Shown here: positions 17,465 through 25,718 of the stretch, in pieces
Position numbering within the stretch: position 1 is the stretch's first letter
Layout of the letters: each line of letters begins with the position of its first letter
Source: Kribbella soli
GTDB lineage: Bacteria > Actinomycetota > Actinomycetes > Propionibacteriales > Kribbellaceae
Direction: 5' to 3'
NCBI RefSeq assembly: GCF_004331345.1
Contig: NZ_SJJZ01000002.1
Span: forward strand, 1,550,001-1,614,000
Length of the DNA stretch: 64,000 nucleotides
The notes under the pieces: model-generated
Told to the model about the DNA's origin: nothing
The model's input: only the letters and a program-made list of their open reading frames with translations
Databases searched by the model: none
Translations under genes and position numbers: made by a program

Positions 17465-19099
17465 TCAGGAGCGTTCGCGGATCATGGTGATGGCTCCGCT
17501 GGGGCATTCGGCAGCGCAGAGGCCGCAGCCTTTGCAGAAGTCCAGGTCAATCTCGTAGCCCTGGCCGGGGCCGAGCTTGATGATCGCGTTGTCGGGGCAG
17601 ACTCCGAAGCAGTTGTCGCACTCGAGGCAGTTGCCGCAGGACATGCAGCGCCGGGCCTCGAACAACGCGTTCTCCGCCGTCAGCCCTTGGGTGACCTCGT
17701 CGAACGAGGTGATCCGGCGCGCGACGTCGAGCTGTGGTCGCAGGGTGGCCGGAGCGTCCGCGTAGTACCACGTGTTCAAGCGGTCGTACGTCGCAAGCTC
17801 GGGCCGCTCGGGGTGCTCGTACGTCGCACTGCGCAGCCAGGCGTCGATATTCCGCGCAGCCTGCTTGCCATGCCCGACGGCGACCGTGACGGTCCGTTCG
17901 CCCGGCACCATGTCGCCACCGGCGAACAGGCCCGCGTGCCCGGTCATCATCCGCCCGTCGACCTGCACCACGCCGTCGGCGATCTCGACGCCGGGCAGGT
18001 CGCGCACCAGTGCGAGGTCCGCCTGCTGGCCGAGCGCCAGCACCACCGAGTCCGCGTCCAGTTCCTCGAATTCCCCGGTCGGCTGCGGGAAGCCGGATTC
18101 GTCGAGCCGCATCTTCTCGATCCGGACGCGGTCGGCACCGGCGTACACGATGGTCGACAGCCACCGCATCCGGACGCCCTCGTCCAGTGCCTCTCGGACC
18201 TCGATGTCGTGCGCCGGCATCCGCTCGCGGGTACGCCGATACACAACGATCGCGTCCGAGGCTCCGAGCCGACGTGCCGTCCGGGCGACGTCCATGGCCG
18301 TGTTGCCGCCGCCGTACACCGCGACCCGTCGACCGAGCAGCGGCTGCTCGCCCTTCGCCAGACCAGCGAGCATCGAGACCGCGTCCACGATCCGCGCCGA
18401 GTCGCCCGCCGGGATATCCGCCCGCCGCCCGACGTGCGCCCCGACCGCGAGGAACACCGCGTCGAAGTCGACGAGCGCATCACCGAGGTCGGTCACCGAC
18501 GTACCGAGCTCCAGCCGCACACCCATCTCGACGATCCGCTGGATCTCGGCGTCCACCACGTCCCTCGTCAGCCGGTACGACGGTATGCCGTAGCGCATCA
18601 TGCCCCCGGCCTCCGGCGAGTCGTCTCGCACCGTCACCTGATGACCGCGCAACGCCAGGTGGTACGCCGCCGACAACCCCGAAGGACCCGCTCCGACGAC
18701 CAGCACGTTCTTGCCGGTCGGCGGTGCCTCGACCACGACCGACCAGCCCCGGCTGATCGCCTCGTCGCCCAGGAACCGCTCGATCGAGTTGATACCGACC
18801 GGCTCGTCCAGGGTCGCCCGGTTGCAGGCGGTCTCACACGGCCGGTAGCAGACCCGGCCCATGATCGCCGGGAACGGATTGTCGACCATGATCTGCCGCC
18901 AGGCGGCCTCGTAGTCACCTTCCTCGGCCCGCGCCACCCACTCCTGCACGTTCTCGCCGGCCGGGCACGCGTCGTTGCACGGCGGCAGCCGGTCGAGGTA
19001 GACCGGGCGCTCGGTGCGCCACGATCCGGTCTTGTTCGCGAGGCTGGAGCCGACGTCCAGCGTGATCGCGTACGGATGGTGACTGTTTGCCTCGGGCAT
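17465..19099 (-). CDS. GltD-like FAD/NAD(P) oxidoreductase with C-terminal 2[4Fe-4S] ferredoxin domain
   Basis: 544 residues. Amino-terminal Fe-S domain of the glutamate synthase small-subunit type (PPCNDACPAGENVQEW, then CYRPCETACNR), FAD site VLVVGAGPSGLSAAYHLA, NAD(P) site VAVYGGGNTAMDVART and GLFAGGDMV. The tail (about 470-540) is a bacterial two-cluster ferredoxin with CMSCGNCLECDNCFGVCP and CKGCGLCAAECPSGA. It lies 0 bp after the porB stop, so it is the electron-handling subunit of the PFOR operon, linking ferredoxin-level electrons to NAD(P). The ferredoxin tail takes the place of a separate delta subunit, none of which is seen here. Confidence 0.88.
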   Translation of the reverse strand: MPEANSHHPYAITLDVGSSLANKTGSWRTERPVYLDRLPPCNDACPAGENVQEWVARAEEGDYEAAWRQIMVDNPFPAIMGRVCYRPCETACNRATLDEPVGINSIERFLGDEAISRGWSVVVEAPPTGKNVLVVGAGPSGLSAAYHLALRGHQVTVRDDSPEAGGMMRYGIPSYRLTRDVVDAEIQRIVEMGVRLELGTSVTDLGDALVDFDAVFLAVGAHVGRRADIPAGDSARIVDAVSMLAGLAKGEQPLLGRRVAVYGGGNTAMDVARTARRLGASDAIVVYRRTRERMPAHDIEVREALDEGVRMRWLSTIVYAGADRVRIEKMRLDESGFPQPTGEFEELDADSVVLALGQQADLALVRDLPGVEIADGVVQVDGRMMTGHAGLFAGGDMVPGERTVTVAVGHGKQAARNIDAWLRSATYEHPERPELATYDRLNTWYYADAPATLRPQLDVARRITSFDEVTQGLTAENALFEARRCMSCGNCLECDNCFGVCPDNAIIKLGPGQGYEIDLDFCKGCGLCAAECPSGAITMIRERS

Positions 19100-20089
19100 C
19101 TAACTCACCTCGGTGGTCTCGACCAGGCCGAACGTCCGGATGTTCCGGTCCGCTTCCGCCTGGATACTGCTGATCACGTCGCCGCGCGGCGTGTCGCCGA
19201 ACAGGTGCGCGAAGCGCCCTTGCGGTCGCAAGTAGTCCTCGACCGGACGCAGCCGCCGGATCCGGGTCACATCGGTCACCTCACCGTCGACCGCCTCGAA
19301 GACCGGAAAGCTGCCGGTTTCCGTGGCCAGCCGGGCGATCTGGATGGTCTCGCTGGAGGCGGTGCGCCACCCCAGTGGGCACGGCACGAGCACGTGCAGG
19401 TAGCGCGCTCCGTGGAACTCCATCGCCCGGGTCGCCTTGTACTCGAGGTCGCGCAGATCCGCCACGGTCGCGGTGGCGACGTACGGGATCCGGTGCGCCA
19501 TCGCGATCAACGGCAGGCTCTTGCCCTGCCGGAACGAGTTCCCCGCCGGCGTCGTGGTGGTCACCGCGCCGTGCGGCGTCGCGCCGGACCGCTGTACGCC
19601 GGTGTTCATGTAACCACCGTTGTCGTAGCAGACGTACAGCACGTCGTCGTTACGCTCGAACATCCCCGACAGACAGCCCAAGCCGATGTCGACCGTGCCG
19701 CCGTCGCCGCCCTGGCCGACGACGCGAACGTCGGTCCGCCCTTTCGCCTTCAGCGCCGCGGCGACCCCGGTCGCGACCGCCGGCGCGTTGCCGAACAGCG
19801 AGTGCAGCCAGGGCACTCGCCACGACGACTCGGGGAACGGCGTGGAGAAGACCTCGAGACATCCGGTCGCGTTGACCGTCACCGCATGGTTGCCGGTGGC
19901 ACGCATCACCGCGTCGAGTACGTAACGGGCGCCGAGCGCCTCACCGCATCCCTGGCAGGCGCGGTGGCCCATGGTGAGTGAGTTCGTCCGTTCGGTGTCG
20001 GCCTGCACGGACCGCTGATCCGGGTCCAGCAGGCGGTTCCCGACGGCGAAGCTGCCGGTCTGGTAGAACTTGATCCGTTGTACTGGCAT
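19100..20089 (-). CDS. porB: Pyruvate:ferredoxin oxidoreductase, beta (TPP-binding) subunit
   Basis: 329 residues. HRACQGCGEALGARYVLDAV has the Cys pair and Gly-Glu of the beta subunit. VGQGGDGGTVDIGLGCLSG plus CYDNGGYMNTGVQRSGATP form the thiamine diphosphate site (GDG...NGGYMNTG). This exact block is typical of pyruvate and 2-ketoisovalerate oxidoreductases. Oxidises pyruvate with CoA to acetyl-CoA and CO2, reducing ferredoxin. It requires low oxygen in most relatives. Follows porA by 12 bp. Unusual to find in an otherwise aerobic actinobacterium, but consistent with a hypoxic island. Confidence 0.92.
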   Translation of the reverse strand: MPVQRIKFYQTGSFAVGNRLLDPDQRSVQADTERTNSLTMGHRACQGCGEALGARYVLDAVMRATGNHAVTVNATGCLEVFSTPFPESSWRVPWLHSLFGNAPAVATGVAAALKAKGRTDVRVVGQGGDGGTVDIGLGCLSGMFERNDDVLYVCYDNGGYMNTGVQRSGATPHGAVTTTTPAGNSFRQGKSLPLIAMAHRIPYVATATVADLRDLEYKATRAMEFHGARYLHVLVPCPLGWRTASSETIQIARLATETGSFPVFEAVDGEVTDVTRIRRLRPVEDYLRPQGRFAHLFGDTPRGDVISSIQAEADRNIRTFGLVETTEVS

Positions 20090-20101
20090 CGTCCGGTCCT
20101 C

Positions 20102-21268
20102 TCAGCTCAGCTCTCGCTCGACCACGTCATGCTTGAGATCCAGGAAGGTCAGCGGTTCGAGCCGATCGGCGACGGCATCGGTGAGCAGGCCGCGCAACGA
20201 CTTCTTCGTCACCGGCCGGCCGCCGAGTCCCGCGATCACCGTGGTGATCGGTTTGTCCGGCACACTGCCGCAGACGTCGGCCGTGACGATCCCACCCATT
20301 CCGGCCGCGAGCGCCCGTTCGAGTACGACGACCCGTCGCGCACCGCGCAGCGCTGCCCGAACAGCGTCGTACGGGAACGGCCGGAACGTCGTCAGCCCCA
20401 GTACGCCGATGCTCACGCCCTCGGCGCGGAGCTCGTCGACGGTGTCCTTGACCGTTCCGAGTACAGATCCGAGCGCGACCACGACCGTGTCGGCGCCGAG
20501 GCAGCCGTACGGCCGAACCAGGCCGCCGGAGCTCCGCCAGAAGGTCGTCGCGAACTCGTCCGCCACCCGGGGAATCACCTCGAGAGCCCGCAGATGCTTC
20601 GCATGGGCCAGGTAGCGGACCTCGGTGAAGGCATCGGGGCCGACCATCGCCCCGATCGTCATCGGATCGTCCGGGTCAAGCACCTGTTGCGGCCCGAACG
20701 GCGGCAGGAACGCGTCCACCTGCTCCTGCGACGGCACGTCGATCCCCTCGACGGCATGCGTCAGGACGAATCCGTCCATACACACCATCACCGGCAGCGA
20801 CAGCTCCTCGGCGATCCGGAACGCCTGGACGTGCAGGTCGGCTGCCTCCTGATTGGTCTCGGCGTACAACTGGATCCAGCCCGAGTCGCGCTGTGACATC
20901 GAGTCGCTGTGGTCGTTCCAGATGTTGATCGGGGCACCGATCGCACGGTTCGCGACCGTCATCACGATCGGCAGACCGAGCCCGGAGGCGTTGTAGAGCG
21001 CCTCGGCCATGTACAACAGGCCCTGGCTGGCGGTCGCCGTGTAGGCACGGGCGCCGGCCGCGGACGCGCCGATCGCAACCGACATCGCACCGAACTCCGA
21101 CTCGACGTTCACGAACTCGCACGGCGCCAGCTCACCGGAGGCGACCAGCACGCTGAGCGCTTCGACGATGTGCGTCTGCGGAGAGATCGGATAGGCGCAG
21201 ACGACCTCGGGCCGGCACCGTGCGACGGTCTCGGCGACGGCGCGCGAGCCTTCAATCTGTGATCGCAT
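20102..21268 (-). CDS. porA: Pyruvate:ferredoxin oxidoreductase, alpha subunit
   Basis: 388 residues from ATG 21268, preceded by AGGAGGCTGCTC. Contains AYPISPQTHIVEALS near residue 27, EFGAMSVAIGASAAGARAYTAT, and a C-terminal transketolase-like domain with VVVALGSVLGTVKDTVDEL. These match the alpha chain of four-subunit-type 2-oxoacid:ferredoxin oxidoreductases. Start overlaps the gamma stop by 17 bp. Forms the active site with PorB. Confidence 0.92.
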   Translation of the reverse strand: MRSQIEGSRAVAETVARCRPEVVCAYPISPQTHIVEALSVLVASGELAPCEFVNVESEFGAMSVAIGASAAGARAYTATASQGLLYMAEALYNASGLGLPIVMTVANRAIGAPINIWNDHSDSMSQRDSGWIQLYAETNQEAADLHVQAFRIAEELSLPVMVCMDGFVLTHAVEGIDVPSQEQVDAFLPPFGPQQVLDPDDPMTIGAMVGPDAFTEVRYLAHAKHLRALEVIPRVADEFATTFWRSSGGLVRPYGCLGADTVVVALGSVLGTVKDTVDELRAEGVSIGVLGLTTFRPFPYDAVRAALRGARRVVVLERALAAGMGGIVTADVCGSVPDKPITTVIAGLGGRPVTKKSLRGLLTDAVADRLEPLTFLDLKHDVVERELS

Positions 21269-21833
21269 GAGCAGCCTCCTGAAGGGATCGGCGAGCCAGG
21301 TCGTACGCGTCGCGAACCGCCGCGACGTTGCCAGTGGCAACGGAACCGGAGAACCGCTCCCGGACGGCCGCGATGACGGACTCGACCCGCACCTGCGCTG
21401 TGAGGGCGGCGAAAGCGCCCAGCAGTACGGCGCCGGGCAACGGCCGGCCAAGGTGAGTGAGCGCCAGCTCGGTGGCCGGAACGGTCAGCACCCGGTCAGG
21501 CCGGTCGACCGCGTCCAGACCGAGCTCGGCCAGCGATCGGGACGTGTTGACGAGCAGATAACCATCGGCCCGGAGGCCGGCCAGGACGTCGGGCTGGTGA
21601 ATCAGCGTCGCGTCCTGAATGATCACCGCATCCGGCGCGGCGATCGGTTCGTGGCTCCGGATCGGCTGGTCGGCGATCCGGCAGAAGCCGACCACCGGCG
21701 CACCGGTCCGCTCCGAGCCGAAGGTCGGAAACGCCTGCGCCTGCCGGCCCTCGTTGAACGCCGCGACGGAGAGCAGCTCGGCTGTCGTGACCACTCCCTG
21801 GCCGCCGCGGCCGTGGATCCGCACCTCGAACAT
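21252..21833 (-). CDS. porC: Pyruvate:ferredoxin oxidoreductase, gamma subunit
   Basis: 193 residues. FEVRIHGRGGQGVVTTAELL at the start is the signature of the gamma chain (CoA-proximal domain), followed by FPTFGSERTGAPVVGFCRI and VTGN-like ATGNVAAVRDAYD near the end. A GTG at 21842, overlapping the upstream stop, would add three residues. Completes the PFOR complex with alpha and beta. The delta ferredoxin chain is replaced by the ferredoxin-tailed oxidoreductase at the operon end. Confidence 0.9.
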   Translation of the reverse strand: MFEVRIHGRGGQGVVTTAELLSVAAFNEGRQAQAFPTFGSERTGAPVVGFCRIADQPIRSHEPIAAPDAVIIQDATLIHQPDVLAGLRADGYLLVNTSRSLAELGLDAVDRPDRVLTVPATELALTHLGRPLPGAVLLGAFAALTAQVRVESVIAAVRERFSGSVATGNVAAVRDAYDLARRSLQEAAHAITD

Positions 21834-21838
21834 CGCGC

Positions 21839-22834
21839 TCACCGGAGCCGTGACGCGGACGGCTGGAAGACAGCTCGGCCGCGGGACCGGATCGTCACCG
21901 CGGGTGCCACACCCGGCCGGACCTCGAGCAGGTACAGCTCGCCGGTGTGTCCGTCCTTCGCCCAGTCGAGCGTCGTCGGACGGCGGAAGTGTTTGTCGGC
22001 CACGACCGACCAGCGGGCGAGTTCCTGAAGCTCCTCGTCGGTCAGCACGAGGGCGGCGCGTTCGGCGGGCGTCGTCGGAACAGGCCGCGTCCCGCGCGGG
22101 TCGGCGTACACGGTCTTGGTGAGTTTGGCGCCGCGGTGCCGCACGATCAGCGGACGCGCGCCGGGGTGGACCGAGTACAGGTCGGCATCGGCCTGCGGTG
22201 GTTCGCCCAGGCCCCAGGACGCGCGGACCCGGACGAAGGTGTTCTCGCCGCGGGCCGTGCCCGAGCCACCGACGTCGGCACGCACCATCCGCTGCACGGT
22301 CACCGGCATCACGGCCTTCAGGTGGTCGATCGCCTCGGCCTCCCGGTTGCCGACGGCAACGGCGTTGTAGAGCGACGCGAAGCACCGCCGGCAGGCCGCG
22401 ACGACATCTGCGCCGCTGGTGAGGTGCAGGAAGACGTCGTCCTGGACGGCGTCCGCGGACGCCACCGGGCTGCAGCGGACCGCAACCTCCGTGCCGTCAC
22501 CACCCAGCTCCTCATACGCGTCGAGGATCTCGTCGGCCACTGCTGCGGGCAACGACGCGTCGCAGAAGGCCGAGCGGATCTTGGCCGCTGCCACGACGAG
22601 GTCGCGACCGGCGCGGAATCTGCGGATCTCTTGGGCGATCGTCGGGGCGAGCCCAGCGTGGTGGACGAATTCGCGGTACGCCTTAGCGGTCACCGCGAAC
22701 CCCTCGGGGACGCGGATGCCTTCACGCGCAAGCTCGGCCAGCCGGGCTGCCTTCACACCGATCTGCTCCGGATCAACGTCCGCCTCGAACCGCATCGGTT
22801 CACCGTCGAGCCGTACGACGTACTCGCTGTTCAT
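21839..22834 (-). CDS. Stand-alone PEP-synthase/PPDK-type ATP-grasp domain protein
   Basis: 331 residues, matching only the nucleotide- and pyruvate-binding half of PEP synthase or PPDK: IGVKAARLAELAREGIRVPE at the start, a VAVRCSPVASADAVQDDVFL block that corresponds to the VRSSATAED element, and a closing GELYLLEVRPGVAP that matches the EWAxD-xGxxxxLQARPE end. The phospho-histidine and PEP-utilising domains are absent, so it cannot be a complete synthase. In PFOR operons it may act with a separate phosphotransfer protein or regulate pyruvate entry. Strong ribosome site (AGGAGGATG). 5 bp before porC and 18 bp after the GAPDH remnant. Confidence 0.8.
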   Translation of the reverse strand: MNSEYVVRLDGEPMRFEADVDPEQIGVKAARLAELAREGIRVPEGFAVTAKAYREFVHHAGLAPTIAQEIRRFRAGRDLVVAAAKIRSAFCDASLPAAVADEILDAYEELGGDGTEVAVRCSPVASADAVQDDVFLHLTSGADVVAACRRCFASLYNAVAVGNREAEAIDHLKAVMPVTVQRMVRADVGGSGTARGENTFVRVRASWGLGEPPQADADLYSVHPGARPLIVRHRGAKLTKTVYADPRGTRPVPTTPAERAALVLTDEELQELARWSVVADKHFRRPTTLDWAKDGHTGELYLLEVRPGVAPAVTIRSRGRAVFQPSASRLR

Positions 22835-22852
22835 CTCATCCTCCTGAACTGC

Positions 22853-23165
22853 TCACAGTGAGGCGGCGACGAGCTCGGTCAGGTCGACCAGGCGGCTCGT
22901 GTAGCCCCACTCGTTGTCGTACCAACCGAAGACCTTGACCAGGTGGCCCTGGACCTGGGTGAGCTGCGCCTCGAAGATGCACGACGCCGGATCACCGACG
23001 ATGTCACGCGACACGATCGGATCCGTCGTGTAGCGCAGGATTCCCTTGAGCGGACCGGCCGCGGCATCGGCGAACGCCTGGTTCACCTGCTCGACCGTGA
23101 CCGGCTCCGAGAGCTCCACCGACAGGTCGGTGAGCGAACCCGTTGATCCCAACCCGTACGCTCAT
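22853..23165 (-). pseudogene. gap: Glyceraldehyde-3-phosphate dehydrogenase, internally deleted
   Basis: The ATG at 23165 gives MSVRVGINGF, a textbook GAPDH amino terminus. Immediately afterwards the sequence is the family's last 95 residues, but in another frame: SLTDLSVELSEPVTVEQVNQ, GPLKGILRYTTDPIVSRDIV, LVKVFGWYDNEWGYTSRLVD. A normal GAPDH has about 335 residues, so roughly 230 codons including the catalytic Cys are missing. The junction lies in GGGTTCG at about 23135-23141, a likely short-repeat deletion. The operator (14/15) 72 bp upstream and ribosome region are intact, so this was the first gene of the PFOR operon. Not functional as GAPDH. Confidence 0.85.
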
Positions 23166-23198
23166 GATCGACCCTTCAGTCGGTGGTATCCGTCGTAC

Positions 23199-23405
23199 TC
23201 ATTCCACCCGCGCCGGTGGTGGTGCTTGCAGGGGCGAAGGTCCCGCCTTCGGCTGCCGGACGACCGCCAGCGTCACGAGGACCAGTCCCAGCAGGAGCGT
23301 CAGGCCCGCGCTCGTCAGCACGGCGATCCACGCCCACTCCAGCGCCGGCGCAGTCGCTCCGACATCGGCCCGGACGTCGTCGTACTCATCACGCTCTCCC
23401 GTCAC
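23199..23405 (-). CDS. Small single-helix membrane protein
   Basis: 68 residues from GTG 23405; no family recognised. One clear transmembrane helix (WAWIAVLTSAGLTLLLGLVL, about residues 22-45), a short acidic amino part and a Pro-rich tail. The start is uncertain and the ribosome site weak. The operator at 23449-23463 lies 51 bp upstream. The operator of the gap/PFOR operon overlaps its last codons, which constrains the C-terminal sequence. Confidence 0.45.
   Translation of the reverse strand: MTGERDEYDDVRADVGATAPALEWAWIAVLTSAGLTLLLGLVLVTLAVVRQPKAGPSPLQAPPPARVE
23230..23244. promoter_or_regulatory. DosR-box-like operator before the gap/PFOR operon
   Basis: AGGGGCGAAGGTCCC, 14/15, centre 72 bp before the gap ATG at 23165. 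It would place PFOR, the ATP-grasp protein and the GltD-like oxidoreductase under the island regulator. Confidence 0.65.
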
Positions 23406-23448
23406 TCGTCCATCGAGTCCAGCGTCGAACCGAATCGGCCGCGCGAGC

Positions 23449-23463
23449 AGGGCCGAACGTCCC
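23449..23463. promoter_or_regulatory. Operator between divergent small membrane-protein genes
   Basis: AGGGCCGAACGTCCC, 14/15, 85 bp before the ATG at 23541 and 51 bp from the GTG at 23405. A weak partner (ACGTCTTGCTGCCCT, 23473-23487, 9/15) is centred 24 bp away. Confidence 0.6.
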
Positions 23464-23540
23464 GCACAAGGCACGTCTTGCTGCCCTGACCGGCCGACGC
23501 CCACCGATGGACGGTGGAAGTGACGAGCAAGGAGGCAGTC

Positions 23541-23888
23541 ATGGACGACAAGACAATGCTCGACAAGACAGTGCTCGACACGACAAAGGTCGACGGGACG
23601 GCGGTCGACCGGACCGGTCCGGCGCCCACCGACGACGACCTGCGCGAACAAGCGGTGACAGAGCTGCGCAAGCGGCGTGAGCTCGCCGGTCACCTGCTCG
23701 CGTTCGTCCTGGTGAACACCTTCGTGGTGATCATCTGGTACGTCACCGGCGCCGGATTCTTCTGGCCGGTCTTCCCGATCTTCGCCTGGGGCATCGGCAT
23801 CGTCTTCCACACCTGGGACGTGCTCTGGCCCCAACCCACCGAGGCCTCGATCCGCTCCACCATGGACCGCATCGCCCGCCACCGGTGA
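23541..23888 (+). CDS. 2TM-domain membrane protein
   Basis: 115 residues from ATG 23541 after GGAGGCAGTC. An amino-terminal stretch of about 45 hydrophilic residues with repeated LDKT/LDTT units precedes a 2TM domain: ELRKRRELAGHLLAFVLVNT, first helix, short GAGFFWPVFPIFAWG turn, second helix and HTWDVL. This Arg/Glu-rich entry plus WP-x-F-PI pattern is typical of the 2TM family, otherwise found fused to kinases or regulators. Function unknown. Ends at a strong hairpin shared with the next convergent gene. Confidence 0.75.
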   Translation: MDDKTMLDKTVLDTTKVDGTAVDRTGPAPTDDDLREQAVTELRKRRELAGHLLAFVLVNTFVVIIWYVTGAGFFWPVFPIFAWGIGIVFHTWDVLWPQPTEASIRSTMDRIARHR

Positions 23889-23896
23889 CAAGTTGC

Positions 23897-23922
23897 GCGG
23901 AGCCGGCGGTGGCCGGCTCCGC
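23897..23922. terminator. Bidirectional hairpin terminator
   Basis: Perfect 11-bp inverted repeat, GCGGAGCCGGC and GCCGGCTCCGC, with a GGTG loop, exactly between convergent stop codons. No T-run, as is usual in high-GC actinobacteria. Confidence 0.7.
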
Positions 23923-24534
23923 CTACTTCTGGCCGTGGAGCCAGCGGGGAGCCACGGTGTCCCACTCGGCGTCCCAGTCCCGGGAGCGGCGGCGGTCCAG
24001 TGGCAGCCGGGCCAGGCCGAACAGGCCCCACAGAAGGAGCCACGAACCCAGCACAGTGAAGATCCCGGCCGCTACACCGAACGCGGCGCTGTCGGAGCGG
24101 GAGCGCGGCGCGGTCACGATGCTCCCGGAGCTGTCGATCCAGATGGTCACCTCGACGCCGGCTTTCGTTCCCATCGCGACACTCGCGGTGGCTTCGCGGT
24201 CCACGCCCTGCGGGTCGGTGTAGGAGACCCGGGCACGCGACAACACGTCCCCAGGGGCGCTGGGAACCATGCGCTCTGTGCTCCCCAGAGTCCGCGCCGA
24301 CACCTCGTGCAGGACGGCCCGTTGCTGCGCTGCCGTCGCGTTGAGGGAGTCCCGGACGCCTGTCCCGACCGCCGCGCCTGCCGGGGCCAACAGCAACGCC
24401 GCGATCACCGCACACCACAACAGAGCGGTCTCGGCCCGATCCGACCACCGACGCAACGGGTTGCGTCCGAATCCGAGTCGGCGGGTCTGCAGGAGCACCC
24501 ACAACTCCCCAGAACGTTGCTTTCCGGTGCTCAT
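23923..24534 (-). CDS. Rv1733c-like membrane protein 1
   Basis: 203 residues from ATG 24534 after GGAGGTCGCC. Layout as in mycobacterial Rv1733c: a short cytosolic start with the motif GFGRNPLRRWSDRAE, a first helix (about 36-58), an external domain of about 100 residues with VSYTDPQGVDREATASVAMG and TIWIDSSGSIVTAP, a second helix (about 155-178) and a short Arg-rich tail. Rv1733c is a prominent DosR-regulon antigen of unknown function. A paralogue with the same length and ends lies at 46.9-47.5 kb. Confidence 0.85.
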   Translation of the reverse strand: MSTGKQRSGELWVLLQTRRLGFGRNPLRRWSDRAETALLWCAVIAALLLAPAGAAVGTGVRDSLNATAAQQRAVLHEVSARTLGSTERMVPSAPGDVLSRARVSYTDPQGVDREATASVAMGTKAGVEVTIWIDSSGSIVTAPRSRSDSAAFGVAAGIFTVLGSWLLLWGLFGLARLPLDRRRSRDWDAEWDTVAPRWLHGQK

Positions 24535-24888
24535 GGCGACCTCCTCCAAGCCGTCCAGTCTGGATACAGGGGACCGGCTCTCCGGAGCGGGGCCGTCTTG
24601 ACGACGGTGGGTCTCGTGGCCCCTGGCCACCTCTTCCTGGTCCGCTTCCGGCGAGCCGGTAGTCCCCCTGCATGTCCAGATTCGCGCGACGAGCGATTCG
24701 TCGTCAGGGCCCAAGGTCCCGTTTTCCCCGGACCACCTGACCCGCGTACTCGGTGATCAGGACATCCTCGGCGGTACGTCCTCCGTAGCCGCCAGATCGC
24801 GTACGACGGGAATCCCGCCGGCGACCCGCGAGCCCAGGGCACCCTCCACGGCGCAACCGGGTTTGGCAGCGGCCCTCAAGTGCAGCGA
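24535..24888. other. 354-bp non-coding stretch upstream of the Rv1733c-like gene
   Basis: No reading frame with convincing content. It holds the operator pair at 24706-24743 and a weaker site CGAGCCGGTAGTCCC at 24652-24666 (10/15), which lies nearer the start codon. The leader from the strong operator to the ATG is about 170 bp, longer than elsewhere. Confidence 0.55.
24706..24743. promoter_or_regulatory. Operator pair upstream of Rv1733c-like gene 1
   Basis: AGGGCCCAAGGTCCC (24706-24720, 14/15) and CGGACCACCTGACCC (24729-24743, 10/15), centres 23 bp apart. Confidence 0.6.
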
Positions 24889-25398
24889 TCAGATGAAGAG
24901 GAGTTGGGCGCCTTCGGTCTTCTCGATGAAGTCGGCGGCGCTGATGATGGCTTCGACGTCGTCGTACAGGTCGGACTCGTCGAGATGCATCATGTCGGCC
25001 GACATCCGGCAGGCCCACAGGTGGCCGCCTGATGCGACGATCTGTTCCAGGAACTCCGGTACGTCGGGGACGCCGACGTCCTGGATCTGCTTCTTCATCT
25101 GATGAGTCGCCATCGCGGTCATGCCGGGAAGCCCGCCGAGACCTTGTGGCATGTGCGTAGCCGTGTTGCCGAGCATAGTGAATTTCAGGTCGTGCATCCG
25201 CGACTTGGTGATCATGTCGAAGCCCCAGAAGGTGAAGAACAGGTGCGTCTCAACCCCTTCGCCGAGGGCGGCGTTGGCCAGGATCAGGCCCGGGTAGGCC
25301 ATGTCGAGGTTGCCCTTCGAGCAGATGATGGCCAGTTTGCGGCCTTCGGTTGCCTCGTCGCCGAAGTTCGGGACGGTCAGCGGCATCGTCGTGGTCAT
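24889..25398 (-). CDS. DsrE/DsrF-like sulfur-carrier family protein
   Basis: 169 residues. The Rossmann-like core has KLAIICSKGNLDMAYPGLIL (Cys in the first loop), LFFTFWGFDMITKSR and the family's HLWACRMSADMM motif, whose Cys is the usual sulfane-sulfur acceptor. DsrE-type proteins pass persulfide sulfur to TusE/DsrC partners. The gene lies 14 bp after tusE and follows an SQR-like enzyme, so the three form a sulfide-oxidation and sulfur-relay set. Preceded by GAGAAGGAACCGAC. Confidence 0.82.
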   Translation of the reverse strand: MTTTMPLTVPNFGDEATEGRKLAIICSKGNLDMAYPGLILANAALGEGVETHLFFTFWGFDMITKSRMHDLKFTMLGNTATHMPQGLGGLPGMTAMATHQMKKQIQDVGVPDVPEFLEQIVASGGHLWACRMSADMMHLDESDLYDDVEAIISAADFIEKTEGAQLLFI

Positions 25399-25412
25399 GT
25401 CGGTTCCTTCTC

Positions 25413-25718
25413 TCACACGCAACCGCGGGGTTTCGGCAGGCCGGCGACGTACGCCATCTTCTTGGCCGGCTTGCCGGGGAACAGGGCGAACAACTGTTTG
25501 ACCGGGATGCCGGCCAGCGTCGACACCCGGCGCAGTGTGGCGGTCTCGCCGTGCGTCGGGTAGTCCTCGCGCAGGAAGCGGATCGCCTTCCAGTGCTCGT
25601 CGCTGAGCTCGATCCCGATCCCGGCAGCGAGCTGTACGGCGAGATCGTCGGTCCACTCGTCGTACTCGGTCAGGAACCCCTCAGCGTCGGTGTGGATCTC
25701 ACGGTGGATCGTGGTCAT
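25413..25718 (-). CDS. TusE/DsrC-family sulfur relay protein
   Basis: 101 residues from ATG 25718. Family pattern throughout: FLTEYDEWTDDLAVQLA, ELSDEHWKAIRFLREDYPTH and the flexible C-terminal arm AGLPKPRGCV with the conserved penultimate Cys. The second Cys found ten residues earlier in true DsrC is absent here (AYVAGLPKP), so it is TusE-like and should carry one persulfide but not form the DsrC trisulfide. Overlaps the SQR-like stop and precedes DsrE. Confidence 0.88.
   Translation of the reverse strand: MTTIHREIHTDAEGFLTEYDEWTDDLAVQLAAGIGIELSDEHWKAIRFLREDYPTHGETATLRRVSTLAGIPVKQLFALFPGKPAKKMAYVAGLPKPRGCV

Noticed and set aside
17423-19981. An 852-codon plus-strand frame
   Set aside because: Antisense to the well-identified GltD-like and porB genes; composition typical of shadows.
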